Shown here piece by piece: positions 24,561-36,010 of a DNA stretch of 64,000 bases; the first letter of the stretch is position 1; every line of letters begins with the position of its first letter. Below the pieces are notes generated by a model. The model saw only the letters and a list, made by a program, of their open reading frames with translations. It was not told where the DNA came from and did not search any database. The position numbers and the translations under genes are program-made. The stretch comes from Albula goreensis (taxonomy: Eukaryota; Chordata; Actinopteri; Albuliformes; Albulidae), in the NCBI GenBank assembly GCA_022829145.1, contig CM040755.1, positions 22,894,563 through 22,958,562 of the forward strand, given 5' to 3'.

Positions 24561-25309
24561 TCAGAGCCGTACTCAAAGGGAGTGGGGGGGTGGTTGATCA
24601 ATACAGGCTATATTTATGTCATTAAGCCATTCTGCATCCGTCCACTTCAGTTGCATGTACGTAAACCTGGTGTTGAAAACCAGGACACCAACATGATTTG
24701 GCACAGTATTAAAATAGGACTTCACAGATCCATATGGTGGGTCTGAGCTTAAGTTACTCCGCACAAATCACAGAACCCCCAATCCAAAGGTAGCCATGAC
24801 TGTTGAATTGCTAGCATTGCAAAGCTATGTATAATTTTTTAAAAATTCATTTTCCTGGACATCTGAGCTTATGTTATACCAGTATGTGCACTCATGCTCA
24901 CACACACACACATAGAATCTAAATTGTGCAGCCTGCGGTAGGTTTTGTTTTATTTGCTCTTTCTTTCTCTTCTCCTTCCCACTCCAGTGCTGCAGCTGGA
25001 TATAGGAAGTGACTGCTGACCAGTGCTGAACGTTGTCATGACGCTGGGCCTGCAAATGCTGCGACAGGAAGTCAGACTGGCTTTCTTGCACAAGTTTTCT
25101 TCAGAAACGGGAACTTTGTGCACGGACTGCAGCCCCTGTGGCTCTGTGCCAGGGGAGAGGGTGGGCAGGGTGGGCAGTGCTGGTGGAGGAATGGAGGGAG
25201 GAGTCAGCCCCATTTAACTGTGAACCTCCTACCCACACCCCGGGGTGATCAGAGGTGGGACGTGATGTCTCTGACGAGTGCTGCTTGTGTCAGCTTGTTT
25301 AGCACTCGC

Positions 25310-25430
25310 TAGCATGAGCATTTATATGCAAATGCACATGGCCAATCATCGGGTTAATTACAGCAGGTCCATTGTATCCGTGCCAGCGCGGAATGGCGAG
25401 GGTGTTTTACACAGCTTGGAATTTCCCGGT
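25310..25430. promoter_or_regulatory. Candidate CNE with octamer and homeodomain sites
   Basis: A perfect octamer ATGCAAAT (25,326-25,333) is followed by GGCCAATCATCGGG and GGTTAATTACAGC (TTAATTA at 25,354-25,360). CpGs are retained in gccagcgcggaatggcgag. Octamers bind POU-class factors; the arrangement is typical of developmental enhancers. Confidence 0.4.
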
Positions 25431-25589
25431 TTGTTTGTTTTTGTCTTTCCTTATTACCCTATCTTTGTGTAGTGCCTTTTGTCAGGGCCCTTATGCTACT
25501 CTGAAGTCTCCTCCCAATGATTTAGTCTATAATGCGTGAGATAAAAGACATAGCGCTGGTCTATAACCACTATGTTTATGTGTTCTTCC

Positions 25590-25800
25590 TCTCCCCTGTC
25601 AGAGGAAATCAGGCTGTTTGCCTTGCCCTCCAACAACAAATGCTAAATGAATTACTCAGGGTGTTAAAAAATACATTTGGGTCCCTGGTTTAATTTCATG
25701 CAAACGTCTAATAGGAGAGAATCAAATATTAACAGCTTGGCCTCTGGCAAGTGTTGGCTGGGGATAAAAGGGAAATATTTCATCTAGAATGGAATATCTG
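25590..25800. promoter_or_regulatory. Candidate conserved non-coding element
   Basis: Repeat-free block with AAATGCTAAATGAATTACTC, GGTTTAATTTCATGCAAAC, GTCTAATAGG and AATCAAATATTAAC words. The nearby segment at 25.8-26.1 kb is open in several frames but has no domain-like translation. Confidence 0.35.
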
Positions 25801-26328
25801 GATCGCCAAAATTGGTTTTACATGCCTGGTGGGCTGCAGCCTCCGCCACAGCGTCCTTGTGCCGTCACCATAACGTGGCAGTGTGCCACAGGCAGTAACC
25901 TGTACCTGATAGCCAGGATGCAGCAGGGAGTATCTACTCTTCGGCACTCGCTGCTCGGTGACCAGCTTACACCCCTCATACAGTCCTGTGTGTTTGAGTT
26001 GTTAGCGATACACCAAGAGCAAAGTCTGAGTGGCTTTGACACATTTCCTCCTGCCTTAGGCAGGTGGGCAGTTTGGTCAGTGCTGTGAAAATAGGGTTCC
26101 TCTGCTTCCAGTGAATTCCTCACCATAGCGCTATAAGAGCTCAATGCCCAACATTAGGGTCACATCAGATTTACAGCTGTCCCTTTCTGTCTGGAAGAGG
26201 TAGTTCTTATGATGGCAATTTATGCTGCTCTGAAAAATTTGCTGAAACTAAAATTGTGACATATGTTTACAGATTATGTCCTATGCAGTAAGTTTACTTT
26301 ACACAGGGCAGAAGTGGGAAAAAAAATC

Positions 26329-26378
26329 CTGTATTACCTTCACTATGAGTGGAATTCTTCATAGTGAAGGTAATACAG
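26329..26378. repeat. Perfect 20-bp inverted repeat, 10-nt spacer
   Basis: The arm 26,329-26,348 is the exact reverse complement of 26,359-26,378, with gtggaattct between. Transcribed, it would form a 20-bp uninterrupted stem. The arms have ordinary base composition, so this is not a simple-repeat artefact. It may be a small fold-back insertion, a recent templated duplication, or a hairpin RNA. It does not match any microRNA I recognise. Confidence 0.95.
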
Positions 26379-26589
26379 TAAACCTCCCCTTCCCTCAAAA
26401 TGAGAACGGTAAATTCTTTGGTCTGATGGGATCTGTTTCCCTATTTTGGTAAATCTGAGGAGAGCTGTGTGCAGGTTGTTATGTTAGCGTGCTCTGTACG
26501 TCCCCGTTTTTAGGGGAAGAGGATGCTGCTGTCCGGCCCTCAGGATCTGTGCCAGAGCAGAGCTCCATACCTCGGTCGCTCTCCCCAGC

Positions 26590-26760
26590 TGCGTCCTGTG
26601 TTTGACAGGCTAAAGAATGAGTAGCTCTGTTGATTTTGGAGTTTTCCTCACTCATAATAAATGATCCCAGTGCCGTAAGTAATTAGCAGTGATATAATTA
26701 TGATAGGCATAGGCAAAACATTTTTAGAAATGAGATCTCAGCTGGGATTTTTTGATCTGC
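26590..26760. promoter_or_regulatory. Candidate conserved non-coding element
   Basis: The block holds CTCATAATAAATGATCC, CCGTAAGTAATTAGCAG and GATATAATTATGATAGG words, with TAATTAG at its core, and is free of simple repeats. It lies about 210 bp downstream of the perfect inverted repeat. Confidence 0.35.
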
Positions 26761-27203
26761 GGGGTTGTTCAGGTCAGTTGGAGCTGTGGAAACTGTTTTG
26801 GTGTGTGTGCACTTTCATTATGTGTGACTAAAGTGTGCGTGTGTGTTTGTAGGCTGGACCTCTCAATCACTAGGGCCTTGATAAGGTTACAGGAACCAGG
26901 TATCCTTTCGTACCACTTACACTTCCTGGTTCAAGTAACAGCCATACTGTTAACTGCCATTAATAGAATGTGTGCAAGTGTTTGGAATGCGAGTGCATTT
27001 GTGTGGAATGTTTGTATGTTCACATGTGTATATGTATGTGTTAAGCTCTTCCACTTTCCCAAAACCAAAAACCGCCATCCCAGGTCCCCACTGCATTCCT
27101 CAGTAATTAGTTTTGTTAAGACAAAGTGGAAGGTAGAAGGAGAGCTGACAGAGGTGTCATTCTTTGTTCCTTCTGCTGCTGTGTGAGGGTTCTCACTTTA
27201 GGA

Positions 27204-27480
27204 CACACCTGTGCTCTCCTCCACATAGCAGAGTCTACTCTACGCACACCTGTGTCCTCCTCCTCACAGCATAGTCTACTCTACACACACCTGTGCTCTC
27301 CTCCACACAGCATAATCTACTCTACACACACCTGTGCTCTCCTCCACACAGCAGAGTCTACTCTACACACACCTGTGCTCTCCTCCACACAGCATAATCT
27401 ACTCTACACACCCCTGTGTTCTCCTCCACAGAGTGCAGTGTACACACAACTGTTTACTTCTCCAAACAGCTCACTGCACA
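27204..27480. repeat. 41-bp-period minisatellite, six to seven units
   Basis: The unit (key parts CACCTGTGCTCTCCTCC, CACAGCA, TCTACTCTA) recurs with CCTGTG at 27,208, 27,249, 27,290, 27,331, 27,372 and 27,413, an exact 41-bp period. Degenerate further units extend to about 27,480. The units alternate between CAGAGTCTAC and CATAATCTAC variants, suggesting duplication of a two-unit block. The period is not a multiple of three, so open frames across it are fortuitous. Confidence 0.97.
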
Positions 27481-28689
27481 GTGTGTGTGTGCAAATGTGC
27501 ATATATGTGTGAGTCTGCATTGCTGTTCTGAAAACAGTTGTTCCTCTGTCCCATCCTCCTCTCATTGTTCCAACAGTGACAAGATATAATACTAGGTCTC
27601 TATGGACCACTACCCTGGGAAAACACACACTCACACATACGAGTGCATGATGCCTTTCATACTCACTCATTCAGTTACAAAACTCATTCAGTCTCAGCCT
27701 CATTTAGTTACAAGAATGACATACACAGTTGCAAATACAAATGCAAATACACATAGTATACTCAGAAAAGTGTGTTGCTCAAATGTGCATTCAGAAACAG
27801 CAATAGCAAAGTCCTCATCCTCTTGACTTGTCCTTTTTCATCAATTTTAGAAGCACTCACCCACTTCCTATCTGCCTGATTGTTCAGTTTTTGCCTTCTT
27901 TTCCTGTTAGTCTCAAACCAAGGCCATGCTATTCTACAGCTTCAGGGCCCCTCTCCCCTATTCTCAGCCCCTCTATCTCCCTGTAGCTCCTTCTGAAGGT
28001 GCTTTTATCTGCCGTTCCTCACTCTCTTTCTCTTCTTTTCCCACTCTCTGTCTCCTCTCTTTCTACCTCCCTCCCTCAGTCTCCACATTTTTTCATGTGC
28101 ACTCCAACTCTTGACAAAGTTGAGACAGGCATTCAGCCTTTAATCCTGGCTCCCTCCATCAGGAATGCAAATGCCTGTGATTGTGTGACCCGCTGGGGCC
28201 TCGGCACATCTGCAGGAGCTTCTGCTCACAGCAGCTCACACCCCCCACCCACCACCACAACCCAGCCCCCTTGCTGCCATTATTCTATTGTCTTACGTCA
28301 CGCTTTTTTTTAAAAAAGCGCTGCTAGCTGCTGCTGCCACCAGTGTCAGGGTTGGGCCGTTCCCAGGCCAGGGCTCCGGCCTCTACTCGGGCCCCCCAGA
28401 CACAAGACGCAGTCTGTGTGCTCCCACATTCCAGCACTTAGTCTGTATGTGTGAGTGTGTGTGTATCCGGGGGAAGAGTGATGGACAGTATAGACAGAGT
28501 GTCTGTGTGAGCATGTGCGTTAGAAAGCGAGGTGGGAAAGGAAACTGCAGATGTCGTTTGATGGGGGCACTTGGGGGGGAGATGGATTGAGTGTGAGTGT
28601 ATTTGTATATTTTAGAGCAAAGGAGAGAGAGAGGGAAAGGAAATGGGAGTTGCCATTGGTTGGGGGGTTGGGGGCATTTGGCGGCCAAT

Positions 28690-29160
28690 AAAATTCCATA
28701 ATTCGATTTTCACTAAGCCCTCTCTACCAGGTATTAAAGTTGAAAGAAATGATTGTTTAGATTGTCTCTGTTTTCAAAATTATGAATTAATGGCAGGGCA
28801 CAACTGACAAAGTGAATCTGCGTCAAAAAAACAGAATGCGCTGATTGAATTAGGGTCCTCGCCGGGTCCGGACGCATTCCTGCCCGCGCAGCGCACCGAG
28901 CAAGCACAGCCATGCAACGTCATGCCACACGAACACGGCGCATTTCCTTGAGCCATCCTCTGCGTCCTAAATATTTGAGTCCTCCTGATACCAGAGGCAG
29001 TGCCTGGCATCCCTGAAGACTGTCTGTAAGTGCAGTATGTAAAAACCCACTCTTACTGCTCGCACAGCTCTGGCGTCTGCCGCCGCCGCCGCCTCTCCCT
29101 CTCATTTGCCTCCAGGCTGTTGCAGGAAGCAACCGGAGGTTTGAAAAAAAAATGCAAATA
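28690..29160. promoter_or_regulatory. CpG-retaining candidate CNE or alternative first exon
   Basis: The first part contains TCCATAATTCGATTTTCAC, AATTATGAATTAATGGC and GCGCTGATTGAATTAGGG. The middle (28,858-28,950) has an unusual CpG density for this window. A strong donor consensus GTAAGT follows at 29,026-29,031, and a (CCG)5 run lies at 29,079-29,093. An ATG at 28,913 opens a 34-codon frame that stops before the donor, so any exon here would be mainly untranslated. It may be an enhancer, an alternative promoter with 5' exon, or both. Confidence 0.4.
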
Positions 29161-29244
29161 CGGTGAGTGATGATATGGGCAAGGTGGGGCTACGCACAAG
29201 AAATTACAGCAGTTGTTATTAGAGGAAATTCATTAAAAAAAAAC

Positions 29245-29450
29245 TGACATTGTGTTGCCTGATTCTCAGTGTAATCAAAGGCCCTTGCTTTTGACAGCAA
29301 AGAAAAAGGCAGGCGGATGGGTGAGCACCCCCACCCCAGTCCGTGTTGGACAGGCCCAGGAAAGGAGATTAGCTTGAATGGATCCTCTGCTCTTGATTAA
29401 AATCATTTGAAATCCAGCACTGGTTGTTAATGTCATAGCTGCAGCTCTGC
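29245..29450. promoter_or_regulatory. Candidate conserved non-coding element
   Basis: The block contains GTGTAATCAAAGGCCC (TCF/LEF-like CAAAGG), CTTTTGACAGC (TALE/MEIS-like TGACAG), GAGATTAGCTTGAATGG and CTTGATTAAAATCATTTG. A MEIS-like word near TCF-like and homeodomain words suggests a regulatory element. Confidence 0.35.
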
Positions 29451-29689
29451 AGGGGGGTCATTGTGGGGGATGGGGGTGAGTGTAGCGGCTCTGTGCGTGT
29501 TTAATGTTGTGATGTCAGTTCTGTCATGCCTGACCCCTACTTTCCCCCCCAGAGTAATCTGAAAGTGCTGTTCGGGGTGCTGCAGGTGATGTGTGCGTGC
29601 GTGCAAGTTCCAATGGCAGCAGGGGAGTGGGCGGCTGAGATAGGGGGTGCACAGAGGGAGTGCTTTACACACACTGCCCCCAAACCTTG

Positions 29690-29900
29690 CAGTAGGAACA
29701 ACGATCCCAGCCATTGTTATCAAAGTCTCGATTAATCATTACATTTGTGCAAAGCAAGGGCGCTGTTGCCATAGGGACCCAAATGATCCTGCAGCACTTT
29801 GCATATCAACAGAAAAGTTCACAATCGGCGTGGAGCCCAGGGCCGAGGCCCTCTTCTGAAATGAACCCGCTCCTGTAAACGGAGCTCAATTGAACAGCCC
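29690..29900. promoter_or_regulatory. Candidate CNE with RFX-like half-palindrome
   Basis: GTTGCCATAGGGACC (29,765-29,779) resembles an RFX X-box with one good half-site. Nearby are CTCGATTAATCATTAC, CAGCACTTTGCATATC and GGAGCTCAATTGAAC. The X-box could relate to ciliary or neural RFX control, but this is inference from one imperfect motif. Confidence 0.35.
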
Positions 29901-30439
29901 CGCCCCCCAACCCCCTTCCATTCCCTCTCTTGACACTTCAGAGCGTCTGTTTATTGCACAGAAACAGACAAATAGCCCTCCGAAGAAAAGCTGATCACGA
30001 GTCGTCAACATGGTTCTTAATGACCAGCGCAGGCTGAAAGGAGGGCAGAGAGGTTTGGGGGAGATGAATGCTTTGGCACTCTGCCTCAGTGCAACAGGTC
30101 CTCTTCAATTGGATAGTTTTTTGTGTTTTTTTGAGCCTTGTCCTCAGTTATATATTGTTACATGTTTTAAATTTCCCCCCATCTCTCACATCAAGGCCTT
30201 TTTTTTAATTCTTTTTTTTAAAGCTGTCCACATGCAAGTTTATGTTATAAAATCTTTTCCTATTCATGTGTGCAGTGATACCAATGAATGCCCTCATTCA
30301 TGGCTAAAACAGTGGGGACTGATATAGCAAAGTTCATATCCCCAAACCACCCCCCTCCATCCAGCCCAGCTCTTCGTCCAACGGGTCAGCCTGGGAAGTG
30401 ATCGTCCTGCGCTCTTCGGCTGGAGTGATGACATTGTTC

Positions 30440-30465
30440 ACACGGGGTGGGGGGGAAGGGGGTAG
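30440..30465 (+). other. Potential G-quadruplex tract
   Basis: cggggtggggggg followed by aaggggg provides at least four guanine runs within 26 bp. Confidence 0.55.
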
Positions 30466-33400
30466 TGCCAGGAGCTCAGGAATGTTCCCTAATTTAGTTT
30501 CAGATCTAAATGAGCAGAGAGAGCCCAGGAGCCTCCCAGCCAGTCCCTTACAGGCAGATTGCTGTTGTCCTGCCAGCATACAGTAAACAGGGAAATGCAC
30601 CATGCACCACTGTTTGTTTTAGTGCTGAAATTCAAATTCAGATATCATGAGAGCCACCCCTCTGCCCCTGCCCCATTTCAACTCTGTCGCCTCTGATTGT
30701 TCACTTAAAAAAACTGTGGAAAATTTTAGGACTGTCGTAGCTCTTTTTACTTTGTTTATAGCCATTTTCAGTCTGAGTTTCTACATGACTTCAGATAAAT
30801 TGCTGTTCGTGTGCTGCCAAAGTACATCTTGGTATGTAAATAACATTATTTTGATATGCAGTGAGAAACGTAGCTGGCTAATTATAGCAGCTGTGAGAAA
30901 GGGAGTGAGAATGTGGAAAGGCTTCCTCTTCAGCCCTGAGTTTTGTGTAACTGGTCCAATCGGATTGCTCAAAGATACAAGAAATGTTTCATGGGAGATG
31001 TAGTTTGAGGCTGTGAGACACGGTCGCCCTGATCCAGAAAATTTTGGGTGGCGTAGAATTAGGCATGACAGCTACAGCTGCCTGGGAAGGCTCCTGGCCT
31101 CCTGCCATTCACTTTGAAGCTAACTCTGATCATCCCTGGTAATCTCGGCCACAGTGATGAAGAGGAAAGCAGCTCTGACCCGCGTCTGTAACCTAGGAAG
31201 ACTGGGGAAGAGGCATGATGCCCAGGGTGGGGAATGGGAAGGAGTACTCATGGGGTACCTGTGACTAGTTCAGACAGTGTAGAGGATTTAGAGCACTCAG
31301 TAGAATCCATAACATCTGTGTTATTTGGAATAGATGTTATACTCCACCTGTAGCCATCAGGAGAAGAGCTTAGTGTTTCTTAGTCGGAACATATCCGGCT
31401 TGTCCACTGCACACATATTTCAATAGAGGGTATGCGTTTATGCATTGGCTCGTCAACTATCACTGTGATTCACTACAAACTAAAGGAAGCTTTGCAGCCA
31501 TGTATACGACACTCAAGTTTTTAAGTGCTTGTTCATGTCAGGTTCTGGCAAAGACCTTTTCGCTTAAATGAAAAAGTAGCAGTTAGCATTCTTCTAGGAC
31601 ATTTATCACAGCTCTGGGTTTTTATTCTTCAGTTATGTCAAACATTTGCAATGAAAACAAAGTGTAAAGGGTGTATAGAAACCGTTGAAGGAAACTCATT
31701 GCAGCCTCTTCTTCTCAACCTCAACATGCTCTGAAAAAAGGGGAAGGATTTAGAATAACATGGTGAAATGTAAGCAGTTGAGGACAGAAGCTCTGAACCA
31801 GGAGTCAGGGGAAATAAATCAAGGCTTGTGTTTCCTCTCGTTTTATTTCTGTCTTTTTGGAGAGGGGGGAAGGGGGGCACTTCAGGGAAAAAAAGAGAGA
31901 GTAGGAAATGTTTATTTTGCTGTAGAGGATCACTGCAATTCTGTTAAAAAGAGGCAATTACATATATGAAGACCCTTAAAGATAACAAGCAGTATTTTTC
32001 TGTACATTAATATATGAAAGAACCAGAATTTAAAAAAAGCCATTAGGTCTTTTAAGCTTGCGAGTACAGGCTGATATTGAGGTCAGCTGTCCAGAATGAT
32101 CTCATGTGAAGTCTCTTACTCAGCGGGCTTGCAGTGGATATGCTATGAAGGCAGTTTCTCCACCGTGATAACGCTGGCCTCTTTTTCTCTAAGCCCCCAC
32201 CCCCCCTCCACCAATGTCCTCTGGGCAGGAAAGACGGTCATGCCAGTGTTTACAGCTCTCTGCTGCAGAAACACAAGAGCTTGTCAGGTTAAGGGCAGTT
32301 AACCTGGCCCCGCGTGTTTTCAGTGGGAGTGGAAAGCTGTTGTCCCATCTCATCACTCATAACAGGCACTCCTTTTGTTTTTTTAGTCAATGTATGAAAT
32401 TAAACCCAGACTAAGTGTTTTTCAGGTTGATTTACCTCGTGTTTGCACATCATCTTTTCTGTGTGGCTGAGGTAAACCTTTTTTGTTGTCAAATTTTCAA
32501 AACCTTTCTGCCTTCTTAAATTGAGAGTAGGAAGCAAAGTTTGGGTCTGTGTGTCTAGGGTAAAGCACCACTCAAAGGGGCATACAAACCAAGGTGCAAC
32601 TGACAGTCTCAATCCCAACCATAGCCCTTCAAATATCTGCTTAGATTAGTAACCTGGAGAATGGCATTGGAAAACTTTCTCTCTGATATTTTTTTTTTTA
32701 AATATGATGATCATTTAGGTAAAAATTTCAATCTGACAGACTGGTTAGACCTGTATATTTCAGATTTTATTCTATATCAGTTCTCTCTGTCTTTCTGTCA
32801 GAGAGCTTTGAAATTAGTTGGTCATTTAGTTGCTAGGTTTTTAACCAGGCATCAACCCTAGCACAACCCCCAACCCCCACTCTGAGTTTTAACCAAACAT
32901 CTGAACTGCCTAAAATAGCCAACAGGACACTTCCTGAATGTCACGGTGGTGCGAGCTTCTGCCTGAACAATCCTGTGCTCTGTTTCCCAGGCCAGATCCT
33001 ATACAGCTCGCTGTGAGCAGAGTTGCGTATGAGGAATTCAAAGTGGTGGGAGTTGAGACTGTAGCAGCGGATTCTTCTGTAAGCGTCCCATCGGGAAACT
33101 ATGCGCTCTAAACAGATAATGGCGGTCATGCAGAATGTGACCGGAAATAACTGGGAGGGGTGAGAGGTAAACCCCCTAAACCCCCAGATTTCCCCCACTC
33201 CCCCTTCTCCTCTGCAAAACTCTGGAAGCAGATTTTGGGGTTAGCACTGAACTTTAGAGTTTATAAGCTCTGGGTCATAGACAATTCCTGTGTTTGATGC
33301 GCTGGCATTTTTGCCTTGAGGTTGAGACACAGATGATAGTCGCCTTGGCTACTGCAAGCCAGAAATAACAGCTGACAAAGCAGGAAGTAAGCTTCAGAAA

Positions 33401-33524
33401 CTAGCAAGAGATCTGTAAACCGAAGGAAAAATCTTCTTTGTGTTCCTCGTCTTGCATTGGTGGGAAGGAGAGAATTCCATGCAAGTCACATCCTGCAAAT
33501 TACTGTGCAGGGCTTGTGCGTGTA

Positions 33525-33525
<1 letters not shown>

Positions 33526-33589
<64 letters not shown>
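33526..33589. repeat. (CA)n microsatellite, about 32 units
   Basis: A pure CA dinucleotide array. A minor interrupted CA-rich segment follows at 33,750-33,785. Confidence 0.98.
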
Positions 33590-33591
<2 letters not shown>

Positions 33592-33854
33592 TCCTCTCCC
33601 CTGCTTTAAGACCTGACAGACCACTCAACCTTGGTGACTGTAGTAGTAAAATGTACAGACAGCTTGAGCATATTGATCCTGTCCTTGTAGTGAAAACTTT
33701 TCTGTGTGACTCTCATCCTTTAGACAAAAACAGTGGGACAGACACACAGCCCCCAACACACACACATGCACACACACTTACATGCACCCATAATTCATGG
33801 CTCCTGGACCCTTGATCAATTGATAGCAGGGAATCCTTTGGTAAATAGAGTTTT

Positions 33855-33985
33855 AGACACATTGCCAATAGACCTCGGCTATTGATTGGAGTGTAAATTA
33901 AAAACTTAATCAGGTCTTCGAGATAAGATTTATCTCCGCCCCCGGCAAATTACGGGGCTGGCTCAGAGATGGGATAGGCAGGCCA
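33855..33985. promoter_or_regulatory. Candidate CNE with palindromic GATA site
   Basis: The perfect inverted repeat GAGATAA-GAT-TTATCTC (33,920-33,936) presents two opposed GATA sites. Upstream are GGCTATTGATTGGAG and GTAAATTAAAAACTTAATC; downstream are CpG-bearing words (cgcccccggcaaattacggggc). Palindromic GATA sites are bound with high affinity by both zinc fingers of GATA factors. I infer a GATA-responsive enhancer. Confidence 0.45.
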
Positions 33986-35159
33986 ACTGGGGGACAGCAC
34001 TGCCCTCACGTCTGCACCTGAGACTGGGGACCCTGTCACACTGTTCCCCCCATCTCCACTGCCTAAAGGCCTCCTGGCCCCCACCTTTGCCTACCTGCCC
34101 TCCCCCTGCAGCCTGCCTCCCTTCATTGCTCGACAGCTCATGTTACAATCCCATCCTCAGTGTCAGCAAAATGTTTAAAAACTGAGTCCAGTCACACTAT
34201 GAATCAGGAAATGAATCAGGTGTGTGTTTGTGTTTTTTACCTCATAAAATGGTTGAATGTCTGGTGCAGATGAGCCTTTGGTGCACTGAGCCTTGACATG
34301 GACCATCTCCATGAAAATCACTATGTTCTGAGTATTCTGTTGTTCTGTTTCCTTACTCAGTAAGGTATTGGAAAACTGCCCCCCCCAGACCCACACAAGC
34401 ACACACACACCTCATTTTCATTCTGATCTCTTGATCTCTGATCTCTGTATGCCTGCTGTAATGTCTTTACAGGGACATTTCTTTAATGATGCCGTAAATT
34501 CATACCTATACACGCTAGCATGTTCCTCTACTTCCTGCACAGCCAATATTTTATATGTATTAAAACAATCCATTGGATTGTGAATTGATTAGATTATAGA
34601 TTTTACAGTAATTGCTGAAGGGAATTTCTTTTGCTCTTATGCGATTCCATTATTAATTTTAGAGAATTGCAGTACATACACAAGTAGTTTCCCTGTTGTG
34701 TTTATTTCATCCATGAAAAAAAAAATCACAAAAATTTAAGGAATAGTTGGACAATGTGTTTAGTTCTGAAATGTGTACATTTAAAAAAAGTTTAAAGACT
34801 GCCATAAATTAAAAAAAAATCTTCCCTATCTTGTAATTAAAGTCAGAAGAATTGGACTTCTTTGAGGGATTGTTCTAGTTTCATTACCTCTGTGATTACG
34901 TTCTTCAGAATTCAGAACCATGCAGAATTCTAAAGCTTAAAGGCCATGGGACTGTTATGTGTCTGCTCTTTCGCAAAGAGGAAGGCGATGCCTGCAGTTT
35001 AAGGAAGAGGAGGACCTTTGGCCCGGCTGGGGTTAAAGGAGGACTCGGGCAGTAGAAATCATGTCTGATTTGAGTGGAGCAAAGAGCTTTATGTGGAAGT
35101 GGTACCGTAAGCAGGGGTTTTGTGGAAATGGTACCAGGCCCGCGTTGAAGGACAACTGG

Positions 35160-35275
35160 AGAAACAGCGCAGGTGTGGGATGGGATGGATGGAGTGAGGA
35201 TGGGGGGAGTAGACATTGGGGGAGTGGGGATGGAGGAGAGTGAGGATGGGAGGAGTGAGGATGGATGGACGTACA
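35160..35275. repeat. Purine-rich degenerate minisatellite (GGATGGAGTGA-type)
   Basis: Imperfect repeats of GGATGG, GGAGTGAGGATG and GGGGAGTGGGGATGG fill about 115 bp. The minus strand is open across it and yields a Pro/Ser/Thr-rich peptide, which is an artefact of the repeat. Confidence 0.85.
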
Positions 35276-35769
35276 GCAGCTGAAGCTGGAGGAGAGCCCA
35301 GGCTGCATTGCAGTAATGGACGCTTTGTCTGATAAGCCTGGAAAAGACTCGTTTAGTTAGTAAAAGTGCAGGGAGAGCCAGCCCTGATAAACCCACTGTT
35401 TCTCTCACTAATACCCACCAGCTAAAATCAATAGGTGGGATAATGCAGCCTCTTGTCCTCCAGTCTCTTTTATCTACAGCTGTTCCCAGCACATGTACAT
35501 GGGTGGGTGGGGGGAAGGGGTGTTATATTGTGTGTGGTATATTCCTGGGTCAGTGTGGCTAAGAGATTGAGGGGTGGCTATGATGGTGCTACGCAGAAAC
35601 CTCCCTCACACACACACTGTTGGCCTTGTTCCATTTACTTTCAATTATCTGTTTATTTTTCAAGTTGGAAAAGAAAATGGGTCGGGCTTGCCTGGGAGAG
35701 AGGGAGAGAGAAAAGCTCTCGCCCATCTGTCTGAAGTCGGTCCTCCTCTGCTCTTTTGTTCTCCAGATT

Positions 35770-36010
35770 TAATCTGATTAAACTTTCTCTCTTTCGGTCT
35801 CTCTCCCTTGCTTTCACTCTCCACCCTCTCTTTCTCGCTCTCTCTCACTGTTTTGTTATGTACGGCTCTGACATGTAGTTTCTCTTAACCTGGGGCATGA
35901 GATTTCTCCCACACTCTCATTCGATTTCATTCCCTTTCCTTCAACAGATGCTTCACTTCTCTCTCTCTCTCTCTCTGCCCCCATCTCCTCTTCCCTCTCT
36001 CTCTCTGCTT
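35770..36010. repeat. Pyrimidine-rich zone with (CT)n tracts
   Basis: Interrupted TCTCTC and TTTC units occur over about 240 bp, with the clearest CT arrays at about 35,958-35,976 and 35,994-36,006. Confidence 0.8.

Noticed and set aside
34905..35492. Longest open frame (195 codons, minus strand)
   Set aside because: It crosses a purine-rich minisatellite, which gives an artificial Pro/Ser/Thr-rich peptide; no domain-like content and no splice or promoter support.
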